A stretch of 64,000 bases of DNA. It comes from Leptodontidium sp. MPI-SDFR-AT-0119 (taxonomy: Eukaryota; Ascomycota; Leotiomycetes; Helotiales; Leptodontidiaceae). The DNA is taken from positions 1,240,001 to 1,304,000 of the forward strand of contig JAHLEZ010000015.1 of assembly GCA_020726505.1 (NCBI GenBank). Direction: 5' to 3'. Numbering within the stretch: position 1 is the first letter of the stretch; the number at the start of each line of letters is the position of its first letter. Shown here piece by piece: positions 45,525 to 58,747 of this stretch. The translations under genes and the position numbers were made by a program. The notes beneath the pieces are model-generated. The model was not told the DNA's origin. It worked only from the letters and a program-made list of their open reading frames with translations, and made no database searches.

Positions 45525-46063
45525 CGTGTCGTGGGTTGATTGTCGTCGAAGTGGGATGTGCTCTGCCTCGCAATGCCGCGGAGGCGGCGAACACAATTAA
45601 GAGAGACGGTGATTTATATTGTGATCATTCGCGAGATCTGGGTAAATCTATTAAACTTTGGTGAATGAAATGCTCGTCCGCAGATGTGCCCAGTCGAAGA
45701 TGCGCTCTCAACGGGGAGTCGTTCAGAACGCAGCGATGCGGCGTAGCGCGGGGTGGGTGTGAAGGAAGCCTCGTGTCCAAATGGGAGCCTTTCCGTGGCG
45801 ACTTGAAGCGTTTGTCAGGAACGAGGACACTCGGTTGATTAATTGATGATTGATCAGTGGTGCGTGTAAGGAAGCAGTGAGGGAGGCGGAATAATGAGGA
45901 GTTGGAAATGCTTGGAGTCGAGAGAAAGCGGGAGGAGGTTATGCGGGTTGGGGCGCGGCAGGCTCGAGGTGCTGCTTGCTGGTGGACTGCTGGACTGACT
46001 GATGGGTTGATTGCTTGCGCAGCGAGCGGACTTACACTTACTTGCACTCACTCGACTTGCACT

Positions 46064-46085
46064 TGACTGGACTGGACTGGACTGG
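46064..46085. repeat. (ACTGG)n short tandem repeat
   Basis: Four pentamer units in the gene-free region upstream of creB. Confidence 0.9.
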
Positions 46086-48041
46086 AATTGACTTCGGGGT
46101 TTTGGTGGAAATAAGTGGAGGGGACTTGACCGAGTTTGGATGTTTTTCCTTTCCCACCTGCAGAAACTGGGGCAATTTAATGGAGCCTGGCCTGTCTGTC
46201 TGATGGGGGTGGTCGGGGTCGGGTCTGGGTATGGAATAAATAATGGGGTCCAAGAAGCAGCTGTAGAGGAGATTGAGAATGAGTTCCTAGACAGGTCCAG
46301 CTGAAGGTGGTGTAGTTCTAGGCAGTTCTAGGTAGAAGAAGTTAAAGTCTGAGGTTTAGTTTCACCACTCTTCTCCGTCTCGGAATTTCCGAATTTCCAT
46401 GGAGCAGGAGAAGCTGAACACAAGCACAGGTCACAAGTCAGCTATAGAACGGTAGGTCGTCATATCCGTTCGTTCGTCGTCGCTTCGTCTAAACACAAAC
46501 AATATGTGAACCTCACAAAAGAATCAGGTGTATCTAATTCAATGGCTGACGAATTCCCTCCCAATCCCATCACATCATAGGTGGAAAGGAAGGATGCGGC
46601 GTCTGTTCCTCCTGTACAGTACTACTATTTCGTAACTCCTGAGACATGCCTCCTCAAGTCCCTCCCAGCCAGGATGCTTTCAAGCAAGGTACACGTACAA
46701 CCAGAGCAAGTGACAATTAGGTAGCCATACAAATCACAGTTCGACGCCCCTCTCCCATACATCTCTGTCCCAGCAGAAGCATCGGCCCTGTCTAGTGAGC
46801 TGTCAAGCAAAGGGCCCAGAGGCAAAAGAGAAACCCCCATCCACCACGCAAATCTTTCCCACTTTCTCCAACAACACCACTCACTACCATACTTCATGCA
46901 GTACTACCCGTAGACCTTACGATCCCTAACCTCTCCTCTTCTCTCCACCATCCCATTTTACCCTGCCAATAACCCAACCCATCGCCCGCCATCGGCGGAA
47001 GTCCCTGCCAATCACGCTCCCAAGCCCGCAACCTACAGAAGATTTGCAGCTTGAACCCCATGCCTCACGGGTGAGCACACGCTACAATATTATCCAGAGA
47101 AGGCTTCTGGCTTCTGGCTCCTTATGGCTTTATTGGCAGGGTCAAGGGCAAGAGCATGGTAGGTCAATCAATGTCAAGGTCATGCAGATGCAGATGCAGA
47201 AGCACCGAACGATTCAGTCTCACGATGTGTGTGTCCTGTCCCCGGGTCACCTCGAACGGTCCATCCACTGCCATGGACAAAAGTGTGGGGTAGAAGGGTT
47301 GCTGGTGCTGGTGCGCGCTTGTGTTGCGTGGTTGATTCTCGGGGAAGGCTGGCCAGGCCTGTCAACTTCAACTCCAACGTCGACTCTAATGCATCTCATA
47401 GCAGAGGAACCAGATGCAGGCTATAGCCGCCGTGATATTGTCCGCTATATCCAGATACGACCTTGAACGATTACTATTGGTCCCCTTCCACCATCCCCTT
47501 TCCTTACCAACAGTACCAGTACCTGTGAGCGATGAGCATGTCCTCGAGTACCCGTTCGAATGGAACGTTTTCTTGCTCCCCACTATGACGAAGGGAAGTA
47601 ATGCAAGGACGGGAAACCAAGCAAGAAGTCATCCTATCAGCACAGCTGTGCAGTCTGCACCTCCAGGAAGGCTGCATCTTCGGACCGTGAAGTCCATGTC
47701 TGTCGATAGAAGGATATCTGGACGAGAACAGAAGGGATTTTGGCCGCTTGATGGCGGTGGGATTCGGCCATCATCCCGAATCCGACGATGGGCGCGGCCA
47801 ACCCATCCAGCCAGTTGTGCAGCCACCAACTTCGTTCTCCGATGAAGCAAGTTGCTTTCCTACCTGTATAATTATTTACTTTAAAGCTCGTCTTTTCCTT
47901 CTAATGTTCTGAAATGATCTAGTGACCTTGAACAGACTCTCATTCATGGAGCGAAGGTTACCTACCGGGCCTACCTAACTGAAGAGTTATCGCTTCACTG
48001 GAGACGAATTTGGCTAGCATCGTTGAACACTCGTCTGGCGA

Positions 48042-48059
48042 TCGATTGATTGATTGATT
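48042..48059. repeat. (GATT)n short tandem repeat
   Basis: Four tetranucleotide units in the gene-free region. Confidence 0.85.
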
Positions 48060-49974
48060 ATTGCTCCCACATGATTTGGATCGGATCAAACAGGCCTCGT
48101 TTCCGAATATCACCTGCCCCAATGTTGGTGTTGGGGACCACACTCCTACTCTGGATCGGATTAGTCCTTCACGAGGTTCCAGGTAGCCTTAGTTGGATCC
48201 ATCTTCCGCGGCTACAGCAGTAGCACCAACAACCACTTGAACGACCTTCCAGAACACCCCTCCCATGCATGAAGCTTCGGTGAGATGACGCTGAACCTTA
48301 GTCTGAATCGGACGAAGATCATCATGTCTACAGTAACCAACCAACAACATACAACCGAAGAAATGCATGCATTCTTATGGCCAAGACTAATTTGTTGGAT
48401 CTAGCGAAAACAAAGGAAATGCCTCTCTTCTCTCTTTCCAACAAACGCAACGCAAGTCTCCTAAGCTCGCCTGGTTAAAGTCCTTCCACTGTTGACTATC
48501 CCACTTCTGGCGTCGGGGCTAATACTCCGGATCCGATGGCTTGGGTCCACAGCACAGCACAGCCATGCCCTCCATTTTTCCAGCTGCAGAACAGAACGGG
48601 CAACCAACAATCAAACACCCAACCCTCCATACAAGCTTCCATGCAGCCTAAATAGTTAACCTCACCTCACACAGCTCACCTGCTGAATTTCCCCATCGGG
48701 AGGGAGGTCTGAAGAAATCGCGAACGACTCATTATTGGGGATTCACGACAGACCAGAGCAGTTCCCGAAACAATGTGGCGGACACGAGATCGGCCGACTG
48801 ACGGCTTCCAACATCCTGGCTCGTGGACGATCAGTCGAGCTAGGACGTGTGGGGCTGGGGTAAGACTTTCTTTCTGGAGCAGCTGGAGCGACTGAATTTT
48901 ACTAAAGACCGGACTTTTATTAAAGCAAATCAATAATACTACCTTGCCGGAAGTTGGAAATTCTGCAGTTCATGAGTATTATCTAACTTGGCATGAGAAT
49001 AGGAGCGGAGTGTCTCCGTTTACCAGTCTGTCTCTCGGGATTTCCAATACTTGGCATCATTGCAGGTAGAATACGAGAAACTTCTTTGGAAGTTTCCGCG
49101 GCAGGAAGTCCATACCACCTAGCTGAAAAGCACCAATAGATAACAGTGATGTTTTACAGTACAGTCAACTTGTTTGCGTAATCGATATTCTCGAGTACAG
49201 TGCACCAATGAGTGGTACAGTACAGTACGCAGCTGAGCGGGTTTTGTTGCTCAACTTCTATTATTCCTCGCTTAACTTCAGTGCCCACTCCTTTTTCGCT
49301 CGGTTGGCTGACTGACCACATCTGACTGACAATTGACTGACATTGTTGCGACGTGCAACAAAAACAACCGTTGAAAGTATTTCGGACCAATGAGACAGAT
49401 AAGGCGGCCGCCTCTAAAACTTGCAAGATCACGCACCTGTACTCATCCATATGTATCCCTCGGCCTTTTGGCGATATTGAGATATCCTGTAGGCTATTAC
49501 AAATTTGAGGTACAAGATGACTATTTTATTCAATAATCAGCGATAAGCTAAATTTACGACATACCGATTTACTTCAATAGTATAGAAAATCGATGATGCG
49601 CGTTCGAAATCCCCATTCCTTTCCAGCAACACACTTAAAGTCATTGTAAGATTACCTCACTTTATTTCCATCCACATCAGTGCAATAAGTAAAGGTTTAT
49701 CAGGTCAGCAGGTATTCATTGATCCAGCCAATTTATCAATGCGAAAGAAAGAACGAATAATAAAAACGCCTCCCAGTCTATCCATCTACAGTACATCGCT
49801 CAAGAACCAAACCTCGCAAAAAGAAAATGCACCAAGCATCATATAATACAAGAATATCGCACAACTCCCCAAATGCTTGCTCGCTCGCTTTATCACACAT
49901 TTTCTAATCTCCGCGCATCCCACCATACCTACTCATACACACATAACACAGTTTCTCATCGTAGCGTGTGGTGT

Positions 49975-51811
49975 TCACAGTTTCTCATACCCATCTCTAT
50001 GCAAAGCCCTCAACTTCTTCGTCGCGAACGCCGCGCCAACTGTGCTGATGGCCCCAATGAACAAGCAGACCGCAATCGCATTCGGGCCATCCGTGCTATG
50101 ATGCTCACTCGGATCGGCATCATGTGCCAACTCGGGACTCTTGCCGGGCTCGAGAATACTAAAGACGATCATGCTGATGAACGTACTGATGAACTGCGGG
50201 ATCACGGCGTAGATGTTCAGGATGCCGAAGTAGAGGCCCGAGAGTTCGCCTGAGGAGGCTGCGTCGGCTGAAGGGCTGCCCTTTTCTAAGGAGGTAAGCT
50301 CGAGAGGCGAGGAGGAGGAGAGTCTTCGTGAGGGGTTGTTCTTCATTCGGTTTACTTCGATGCCCATGAATGTGTTAGGGGCCCATGAGGCGAATACCCA
50401 GGGGACTCCGCAGAGAGTGACGAGGAAAGTAGCAAAGCGGAAGGAGTGTGCCATTGGAGCTAGGATCATGGCGCTGCTGAAAAGTAGGTGGCCGTATATC
50501 CACGCAGTGAGGAGATCGGGCTTGTATTTGTTGACTTTCGTGACGACGTTCGCGATTGCCGCTGGTGGTCGGGCAGTGAAGGATTCTTCGTCGGGGGATT
50601 TAACGAAAAGTGGAATAACGAGTGCCCCTACGAAGGTGACGAGGGAGAATAGCACGAGTGAGAAACTGCCTATGCGACCAATCTCTCCAAGGGCATCTTT
50701 GGACTGTTTGAAGTCCTGTGGAGCGTCGTATCTGAAATATATCTCGCCGACAAACGTCGTGCTGTAGAACATGAAAGGGAACCATCCTATTCCAGACCAC
50801 AGCTGGATGTTGCAGATGGCTTGGATTCGAGGTGGGAGAGTAGTTGCCGCATGGAAGATGTGGCTGACGATTTGAGTCAGGCCTTTGGAGGGGGCATGGT
50901 CGTCTCTTCCTGATATCAAGACTTTCTCCGTGACTGCCCACGATGTGACAGCCACTGTAAACACCAGCGCAAATGCCGCTAATAAGATCAACTTTTTGAA
51001 TTGTGTGTCTCCGTATGATGGGCCAAAGATCCCGACAAGGTCAACGGTCCCTATGACATATCCTACCAGGTGGCCGATCGCAACCATTCTACTAGCTTGG
51101 GAACGTTAGCATTATCCCTCGCTGACGGTCCGGGCAAATATTCTCACCCCAAGCACTACCGGCCTGCTGCTTCGGCGCAGGCAGTGTATCCGCAATCAAA
51201 CTCCTGCAACTCCCTTGAACTATCTCCAGTCAGCCCCTCCATCCATATATCCCAAGCACTTAACTCACCAGCATTGATAGCAAAATCAATAGCATAAATC
51301 GACAACACAGCCAGTGTAACTGTACACTCCTTTCTAAAATCTCCCTCCTCCACAAAATGTGCCACGATCTCCTTCGTCCAGCCCAAAACCATCAAACAAG
51401 CCCCCACCACAAACGACCCAACAACCATGAACGGTCTCCTTCTGCCATATTTCGACTTGGACTGATCCGCTATCACGCCCACTATGGGTTGCATTATCAA
51501 CCCGGAAATCGGTCCTGCGATCCAGACAAGGGAGGTTCGGGATTTCGTGAGGCCAAGGGAGAGGAGGTATGGAGTACAGTCTGGGAAGAGCAATTAGCCC
51601 AGCTCTTCATCCTACTCGAGATTGTGACATGGCGAGGAAACTTACAGGTCATTTCAATGCCCCAAGTAAATCTGTACAGCAATGTCAGTGAACACCCTTA
51701 TCAAGTGTTGGAGGACACATACTGTAATCCGACGAGCGAGAACGTCAACAATGCCATCCGCATCGTCTCCGTAGAGCCTTTGACCGAAGGCTGACCCTGC
51801 CATGTTGACAT
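49975..51811 (-). CDS. sut1: Sucrose/alpha-glucoside H+ symporter (SUT/GPH-type MFS transporter)
   Basis: Five exons on the minus strand, 51811-51723, 51671-51646, 51580-51269, 51219-51148 and 51095-49975, encode 539 residues. The first helices read MRMALLTFSLVGLQFTWGIE and TPYLLSLGLTKSRTSLVWIA. The diagnostic loop IADQSKSKYGRRRPFMVVGS (RxGRR type) follows helix 2-3, then VQGSCRSLIADTLP and SAWASRMVAIGHLVGYVIG. About twelve hydrophobic spans are present, with long Ser-rich loops near the end of the second half. This arrangement matches plant sucrose carriers and the S. pombe alpha-glucoside symporter Sut1, so it is a plasma-membrane uptake system for sucrose or maltose-like sugars; substrate choice is inference. 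Exon 2 is only 26 nt. Exon 5 uses the acceptor that gives SAWASRM, since nearby AGs break the frame. Confidence 0.92.
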
Positions 51812-52344
51812 TTTCTCTTCTCCCGCAGAGCTATTGTGGTGGCCTCCTGTCCTCCTACGTCCTGCCCTGCCTCGCGCTCTTGATCTCGTCGATTTTGTGC
51901 TACAGCCCTGTCTTCAGCCTCACCTCGCGTCGCCGAATAGTAGGAAACTGGTCAGCCATCTTGATTAGCACTGTACAGGTTGAGAATTGTGAAAGGAAAT
52001 GCATTTACAATTGAGAATGGAAGTTTCGCATCTCACAGAGTACAAGCAATGATCTGGCTGAGTTCTTTAAAGTGTCCTCCCTGGTTGAGGGCCACTTTCC
52101 AAGGGGTTAGTTGCAGAGGCTCGGCATCTTGACAGGTTTCGGTACGGCACGCTGGATCCGTTGGAGGTGACGAGTTCGCAGGGCTGAGATGATGATGATC
52201 CACCATCCCTGACTTGAAGAACCAAAATAGCAAGTCAGCACGATACTAATGTATTGTTTACGAATTAATTGCAGTTCTCAGTTGTTTGATTGATAAGTCT
52301 CTGGGTATCTAGTACAATAATCACATCGTGCACATTTTCTTTGT
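51812..52344. other. Intergenic region between two minus-strand genes
   Basis: About 530 bp holding the transporter promoter and the dynamitin 3' UTR. No gene seen. Confidence 0.55.
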
Positions 52345-53754
52345 TCACAATTTCTCCATCTTCTGCTCCAATTCCTTGACCCATCCCTCAACAGCCTTCA
52401 TATTACCACTCATGGTCATCTCCCCTTGCTTCAACGCCTCCTCGACTTTCTCAAGTCCTTCCCTCCACTTCTTAATGTCCCCAGCCATCTCAGTCTGTTG
52501 CTTTTCTACCCGATCAAGACTGTCGCTAGCTGTAGCAGCATCTGCATGGATCGCTCTCAAAGAACGTAATCGATCCAGCAGTGATGGCAGCAAAGGTGCA
52601 AGATTCTCGATAGTTGACAGAGTGCCATATAGTGCGTTGATCTTAGCCACCTGCTCAGAATCCTCGCCGTCTTCAGAAACAATGTCTCCGCTCGCCGCTC
52701 TCAAGGCATCTTGAGCTACTTTTGCCGCCTTTCGCGAGTCTTCTAATCTCTCGGCCTCCTGCGTCAAAGCCCTAACTCGTCGACTGATGCTGTCCAGCGA
52801 GGAAGGTGTAGATTCCGAGATGACTGAAATTTGTCGTTGCAGCGTATCTAGAGTTGGTAGTATAGCCTTTGGTATTCCATTGGCTGTCAAAGAAGGTACT
52901 TCTGCTGCACTGATCCCCAGTGCTTTTTCGAGCAACGCCAATCTCCCATCGAAATCGGCGGCTTTGGCAAGGGCATGGCTCTGCTGGTAGGTTGGCGCAT
53001 ATGTGATTGTGTAAGTAGCAGATTCGCCATTGGCTTGTGATGTTTGCGGTGGTCCATTGGCCTTGATTCCTGTCCCCAAATCCTTTGCAAACTTGGCGCC
53101 TGCGCTCTTGCTGTTTGCTCCCTTCTGCATAGACATCCCGTCCAGCATTCTGTTCAGATCCGTAACATCCTGGCCGAGATCAACAGTCTCTACTCCATCC
53201 GTATCTTTCTTCTCGGCTTGTCTCCGTCCGTATTCCTCTTTCACTTCCTCGATTTCTCGCTTTAACCTTGCGAGCTTTCGCTCCAAGCTCTCCCCGTCCT
53301 CATCGTCACTGAAATCCCCATATTCTTCAGTCCCATCCTCTCTTTTCCGCTGTCGTCGCGTAGAGGCCTTATAGGATTTCCGCTTTGCCGTGACTCGATC
53401 GGAGAAATCTACATCTCGAGCGTCGATTTGTGCGGGGGAGAAAAGTGTACGGGCCTCGTCAGGGTGTAGACGGGAGCGGGAGATTCCAGGGGCATCGTTC
53501 TCTTCTTCGTCGAAGTCTTTATAAGAGGATGAAGTTGACTCGGAGCGGGCTCTGCCAGTCTGTACTTTGTAAGTAGTTGCAAGGAGGGGTAGTCGAGTCC
53601 ACCTACGGGAGCTGTGGAGTTGTCGTCGGTCAATTCAGGAGTTTCGTAAATATCGGGAGCAGAGTCCTTTGCCAGTGTGTTAGCGGGGGATTCTTAAAGA
53701 ATTCGGAATACTCACCAGATCTGGCAACGCCGCATACTTCCTGTTCAATGCCAT
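52345..53754 (-). CDS. DCTN2: Dynamitin (dynactin subunit 2)
   Basis: Three exons on the minus strand, 53754-53716, 53666-53607 and 53559-52345, encode 437 residues. The conserved start MALNRKYAALPDLDSAPDIYETPEL is spread over exons 1 and 2. An acidic, Ser-rich linker follows, then SLERKLARLKREIEEVKEEY, the first long coiled coil. Further conserved points are DFDGRLALLEKALG, LPTLDTLQRQIS and LPSLLDRLRSLRAIHADAAT, with a final coiled coil to the end. Dynamitin builds the dynactin shoulder that links dynein to cargo; in filamentous fungi it is needed for nuclear migration. The 47-nt intron 2 was chosen because GTAGGT and ACAG give the only sensible phase-0 joint. Divergent from RTC4, 379 bp apart. 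Confidence 0.92.
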
Positions 53755-54133
53755 CTTCGATAATGAGGCTGGCAAGAAGAGATGTTGTCATGGAGTTAAG
53801 TCTTCACCGCGGCTCGCCCAGGAACCAGAAGGATGGACAGGGGTTGGAGCTTGGACCAAGTCGACGTTCCCATTTCGCGATTTCAAAAGAAGATATGGAC
53901 TTCTTCCTAATGATTGTAATCGTCTCTATTTCAGTAGCAGATCTCATTGTGCCCATCCACCATTCTTGACATATCCAAAGTCGAATATTTTTCCTGATAT
54001 CTCTTCATCAACAGCACCATACTGATTCAGACGAGCATCATTAAGAGTTCACATCAAACGCCAATGGTGCCCCACTACTGTACATTTGCTGGGGACATGT
54101 CCACCTCTTGACGCGACGACGCGTGCTTCCCTA
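53755..54133. promoter_or_regulatory. Divergent promoter region, dynamitin / RTC4
   Basis: 379 bp between opposing starts; should hold both promoters. No specific site called. Confidence 0.45.
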
Positions 54134-55868
54134 ATGAGTATATCGACAGCTAAACTTCACCTTGGCTCTACCCAGCAACGGCGCATTGGGCTGACCAGGG
54201 GTGGATATAAACACCCATCTTTGTTGCAAAGTCTGAATGCTCCAACAAACAATCCTCCAGCTCCTATGGCTCCCAAAACTGCTGCCAAACGGCCGGCCGA
54301 TGTCCAGAAGCCACTGGTGAAGGAGGATTCGGACGAGGATATTGGGCGCCAGCCAGACAGCTCCTCGGATAGCGAAGACCCCTCGGATATCAAGGAGACA
54401 CGCTGGGTTTCCAGCTCTTCTAAGCCAGACGAGACTGCAACACAAGACATATTGTCCCCCTCGAGGAACGGAAAGATTGCTGCGAATGGAGGAACAAGGA
54501 ATAAGGCGGTGGGCACTCGGACTGGAACACGGAATAGCAACTTGGTCCCAAGTTCCAGCAATTCTTCAATTGGCTCCAACAGCAGCAGCAGCACAAAGAG
54601 GAAAAGCGAGGCGCAGGCGACAAAGCTGGGGGCAGGAATGACAGATGTATTCGGATTTTCTGTGCGTCCTAAAAAGAAACCCAAGAATAAATATGGCAGT
54701 GCAACGCCTCATGTCAAGATTCTCGTGTCGAAAAAGAAGCAAAAAGGTTCCATTCTCCAGTGTAGTTCCTTCACCCTAGAATTGTGGCTAACATAAAGAA
54801 GAGAAGCTTAAAACCTATGCCCCGATGGAGGAAAGTCCTCAGAAGTCAGATTCTTCAAAGCGACTCAAAGTCCTCCCCGAAATTGGAACTTCTCCAGAGT
54901 CTACCCCCAAAAAATCATCTCGGCTTCGACAACCTGCCGATCTCGGCTTCACTCCAACGCCTACCAAAAATGAGCAAAAGTCGCTAAAAAAGTATGGCAT
55001 GGATGATCTCAGTGATCTCAGTGACTCCGACGAAGATGCCGCTAAGCAACCCATGGCCAAGCTGCGTCTACCTCAACTGGACGAGTCGCCTGCAAAGGTA
55101 ACTGAAGGCCTCAAGGCTTCCACGATCGACCTGGGTACCGATTTGTTATCAACAGCAAAATCCATCATAGATAAAGACCGAGATGAGCTAGCCCCAGTTT
55201 CACAAGAAATGGTGGATTATGACTTCCAAAGCATGACACAACGAGCATGTTGCCCAATGTGCGGCGCAACCGTTGATCCCGAAGACATCAGAGCACACAG
55301 TAGGAACGGTATCATGAATATACGCACGCAGGAGAAGTTCTGCAGGGCACACAAAATCAGAACTGCCCAGGATGATTGGGAAATCAAGAGCTATCCCACC
55401 ATCAACTGGGACGAGCTAGATTCTCGGATCACGAAGCACCACACGTTCATCAAGAAATTGATCAACGGGCAGGATTCGCACTATCGGGAGCTCTGGGGTG
55501 AGAATGTTGAAGCTGGCAAAGATCGAAGTTTGAGGAAAATGACTTCGAACCTGACGCCTGGATACTACGGAGCCCGTGGTCTACGGATTTTCTCAGAAAA
55601 CATCATGCAAAAGTTCACGCCGCTGCTGAAGAAGAGGACGCCGCAGGATTCGCTGATGTCTGCCAGAGGGTTCGCTGCTTATGTGCAGTCTGTCTTGGTT
55701 CCTGAAGTTGCCGTACGATTGATCATGGAAGACATGGACGTCGAAGTTGAAGAAGGCCGAGATATACTGGCTGCTAGTGTTGAGGTTGGAGAACTCCTTA
55801 ATGACGAGATTGGAGATATAGTCACGAGGAAAGTGGTCGACAGTGAGGGCGAGGATGAGTCTGACTGA
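54134..55868 (+). CDS. RTC4: RTC4-like protein (restriction of telomere capping)
   Basis: Two exons, 54134-54746 and 54799-55868, encode 560 residues. The first half is disordered, Ser-rich and charged (NSSIGSNSSSSTKRKSE, VRPKKKPKNKYGS), with basic runs fitting nuclear import. The C-terminal 200 residues form the RTC4-like domain: QRACCPMCGATVDPEDI, NIRTQEKFCRAHKIRTAQ, DDWEIKSYPTINWDEL, HHTFIKKLINGQDSHYRELW and a final acidic tail. In yeast Rtc4 was found in a screen for suppressors of telomere-capping defects; its molecular activity is unknown. The CxxC and CxxxH residues could bind zinc. The start is uncertain: ATG 54134 keeps the short RRIGLTRGGYKHPSLL segment that I expect at the N-terminus, while ATG 54266 (MAPKTAAKR) is an alternative. 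Confidence 0.87.
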
Positions 55869-56370
55869 ACATATTTCGGCGCTGGAGCATTTGCTGCACT
55901 TAGAGATCCATCTGGCCGGCGTCTGTATATGAACGATGGGCCGGTAATAGAAGCAGAAGTAGACCATAGGGCGACCGCAGCAATTGATAGCTTGGCCCTG
56001 GAAACCCCCTGAGTTTTGTATCAATCCTTCTTTCCGCCACAGGTGAGCTACCTCATTTTTATTATTGGCAATACTGTTGTCCTACTACAAGGAGAGAAAC
56101 TCACACGCCTCGATTCCAGTCTGATTATTCGATTTTGGTCTCGCGGGAAGGATTTCAGCTGCAGTCAGTAGCTCCCACTTGGCACTGTTGGCAGGCTGAT
56201 TTGGGCTAGGAAGACCAATACTGGGCTGTACATAGCAGCCAAGTCGCTTCCTACCGCTGCAGTAGGTGGCTTGTTTGGCCGAAGCCTGGCGGTATTAGTG
56301 GCACTTCTTGCTCACGACTTTCAGTAATAGCAGCAATTTCCTATCCAATGTTTTCCGAACACTTCTGGCA
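55869..56370. other. Intergenic region
   Basis: About 500 bp, presumed RTC4 3' UTR and former promoter of the decayed DUF6536 gene. Nothing else seen. Confidence 0.5.
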
Positions 56371-58470
56371 ATGATGAAGACTGTGTTGGAAAGTACTTCG
56401 TTGGTTTCTGAGCAGACTGTCCCATCCGTTACACATAGCCATCGTCTATGGCGAAAATCACTCCTTGCTTGCTCAGCCTTGGCTGCCCTTGTTCTGATCA
56501 TCAATGTCAGCCTCATCGGCTGGGCAAGTCAGCTTGACAGGACCGAAGATGGGAGTTATATGGCTATGCGAGGAAGTTGCAGCAATGTCAACAGAGCGAA
56601 TTTATTCTCGCACTTAGGAATAAACATCCTCTCGACTCTCATCTTAGGGGCTTCGAATTACTGCATGCAAATCACAATTGCACCTTCAAGGACAGACCTA
56701 GAAGAGGCTCATAGTAAAGGACGCTGGCTCGACATAGGCGTTCCTTCTATCCGGAATCTCCGATACGTATCCAGATGGCGGAAATTGATTTGGGTGCTCC
56801 TCTGTCTTAGCTCACTTCCGCTTCATCTGTTCTACAACAGTATCGTTTTCACCAGTCAAGTTACCACTGAATACATCGTCTCGGAATGGACGAGTCCTTC
56901 CTTGTCACTGGTGCAGACACTGTCTTGACGAACATCACCGCAGAGCACGCCGAAGGCTCCAGGCCGGGACTCAGGACATCAAGGGTAGTAGACATCTTTA
57001 ACAAAATGTTGACAGAATCAACTCAATGGGACAATCTGAGCTCAACAGACTGTGCCCATCTCTACGCGAAAACTATGATGACCACCCACCGCAGTCTCAT
57101 CCTCGTAGCTCCATCCTCGACAGAGTACAATCGCCTACCAGGAGAATGGCGGCTGACAGGGAACTACGTGTGGATGTGCGACTTGCCTGGTCGATACTAC
57201 TACGAGAAAGACAAGAACGACGCCAACGGGGTGGCAGAGAACATATGCCGTCCTTCCAAAGCGAAATTCGGGTTTCGAGACAGTCAAGTCGGAGGAGTCC
57301 CCTCAGCAGAGACCGAATACTGTCTCGCGGAGCCGTTTCCAGAAAACTGCAAGCTTGAGTTCAGTGTAACGCTTCTAATTGTTGTATGCGTTGCAAATGC
57401 AATCAAAGTCGCTGCTATGATTGCACATTTCTTTCAAGCCGGACAGAGATCTTTAATCACAATTGGAGACGCGGTTGTCTCGTTGCTCGAACGAAACGAC
57501 ATTCACACTCAGGATCTCAGCACGCGCAACTTCCACACATTCAAGAAGCCTTGGCCTACATTCGACCAACGGCAGCCCCATCCCTTGGATCAAACGCAAC
57601 TACCGACGCAAAGACGCGATCAGCACTCGCCGCTTTATATTCTCATACGTACTCTTCGGACTTGTCATTGTCATAGTCATTATCCTTCTTGGCATGGCAC
57701 TGCGAGCTGATGCCGCTCGCGGGACACCAGCCCTCTCAAGCCTCCTCTCCAAAAACCACTTCGCGATCATCGGGTTCGAGTGACTAGCCAACGCCTCCCT
57801 CCTCGATATCGTCCTGCTAGTCAACACGCCACAAATTATCGTATCCACGCTATACTTCCTCTTCAACTCCATGCTCACAGCCTCCATCCAAGCAGCCGAA
57901 TGGAACGCCTTCTCGCTTCGACCTCAAACCCTCCGCGTCAGCAAACCAGTTGGATCTCAAACATCGACATACTGGCTCTCCCTTCCCCCCGCATACGGAG
58001 TTCCGATGTTGCTGTTCAGCGCTACTCTCCACTGGCTGATTTCGCAGGCAATCTTTCTCTCTAAGATTGAGTTCCAGGATTTCAACGGTGGGCCGAGCGA
58101 GAGGTTTGGCGGTATTGGGTATGGGAAGATGTCTGGGAGGCATCCCGGGAAGATGCTAGCAGCGGGGTATTCGTCCTTGGGCATTCTTCTGGCATTGATT
58201 CTAGGGGCGGTGGGGATTATGGCGCTGTTTGGTGTTGGGTGGTTGAAGTTGAGAGGGGATATGGTACTTGTTGGGAGTTGTTCGGCTGCTATTGCTGCTA
58301 GTTGCCAGAATTCCACCTCAACGGACATGGAATATGGGCCGGGTGGAACCGAGCCATTTTGGACAAAAGAGTTGTCCTGGGGTGAGAGTGATTGTGATAG
58401 GCCGAAGAGATTGGGATTCAGCGGTCCTGAGCAAGTGAGAGCCCCAAGAGAAAGGGTGGAGTATTTATAG
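56371..58470 (+). pseudogene. Decayed DUF6536-family fungal membrane protein
   Basis: The order of a DUF6536 protein can be followed: SLLACSALAALVLIINVSLI (first helix), GSCSNVNRANLFSHLGINIL, STLILGASNYCMQ, KGRWLDIGVPSIRNLRYVSR, then LPLHLFYNSIVF. Near 56890-56905 the frame moves, and the next block (DESFLVTGADTVL to NAIKVAAMIAHFFQAGQRS) continues in another frame. Between 57535 and 57600 it returns (IPWIKRNYRRKDAIS). There is no GT dinucleotide there to serve as a donor, so this is not an intron. An in-frame TGA at 57781-57783 precedes ANASLLDIVLLVNTPQIIV. The remainder to 58470 is open and keeps STYWLSLPPAYGVP and HWLISQAIFLS. At least three lesions make translation of the full protein impossible. 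Function of the family is unknown. Confidence 0.82.
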
Positions 58471-58747
58471 CTTAAGAGTAGTAGCAATGTAATTATATAA
58501 TGAATGCACATCAACGTTGTCCTAGCTTAGTCCTGCATTACTAAGTTCTTTGCCAAAACATGATCACCACATTTTCTATGAATATCCTGCAAAAACAGAA
58601 TCAATTTTACGGAAACTTCTTATGACACTGGTATTGGCTGCTACTATTATTAGGTATACAAAACGCTCGCAATCTATGAGTCAAAAACACTTAATCTACA
58701 GAAAAGAAAAGTCGGACACCGATTGCTCCCTACAACTGGATAGGATA

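Larger units (their letters stand above)
45525..49974. other. Long gene-free region between creB and the sugar transporter
   Basis: About 4.4 kb with no coding exon that shows family features or codon structure on either strand. It holds an ACTGG repeat (46064-46085), a GATT repeat (48042-48059), and CT-rich and AT-rich patches. It contains the creB promoter at its start and the transporter 3' side at its end. An unannotated long non-coding RNA cannot be excluded from sequence. Confidence 0.5.

Noticed and set aside
47044..47845. Two overlapping 140-codon open stretches in the gene-free region
   Set aside because: No domain, no codon bias, no intron pattern; both have competing frames.
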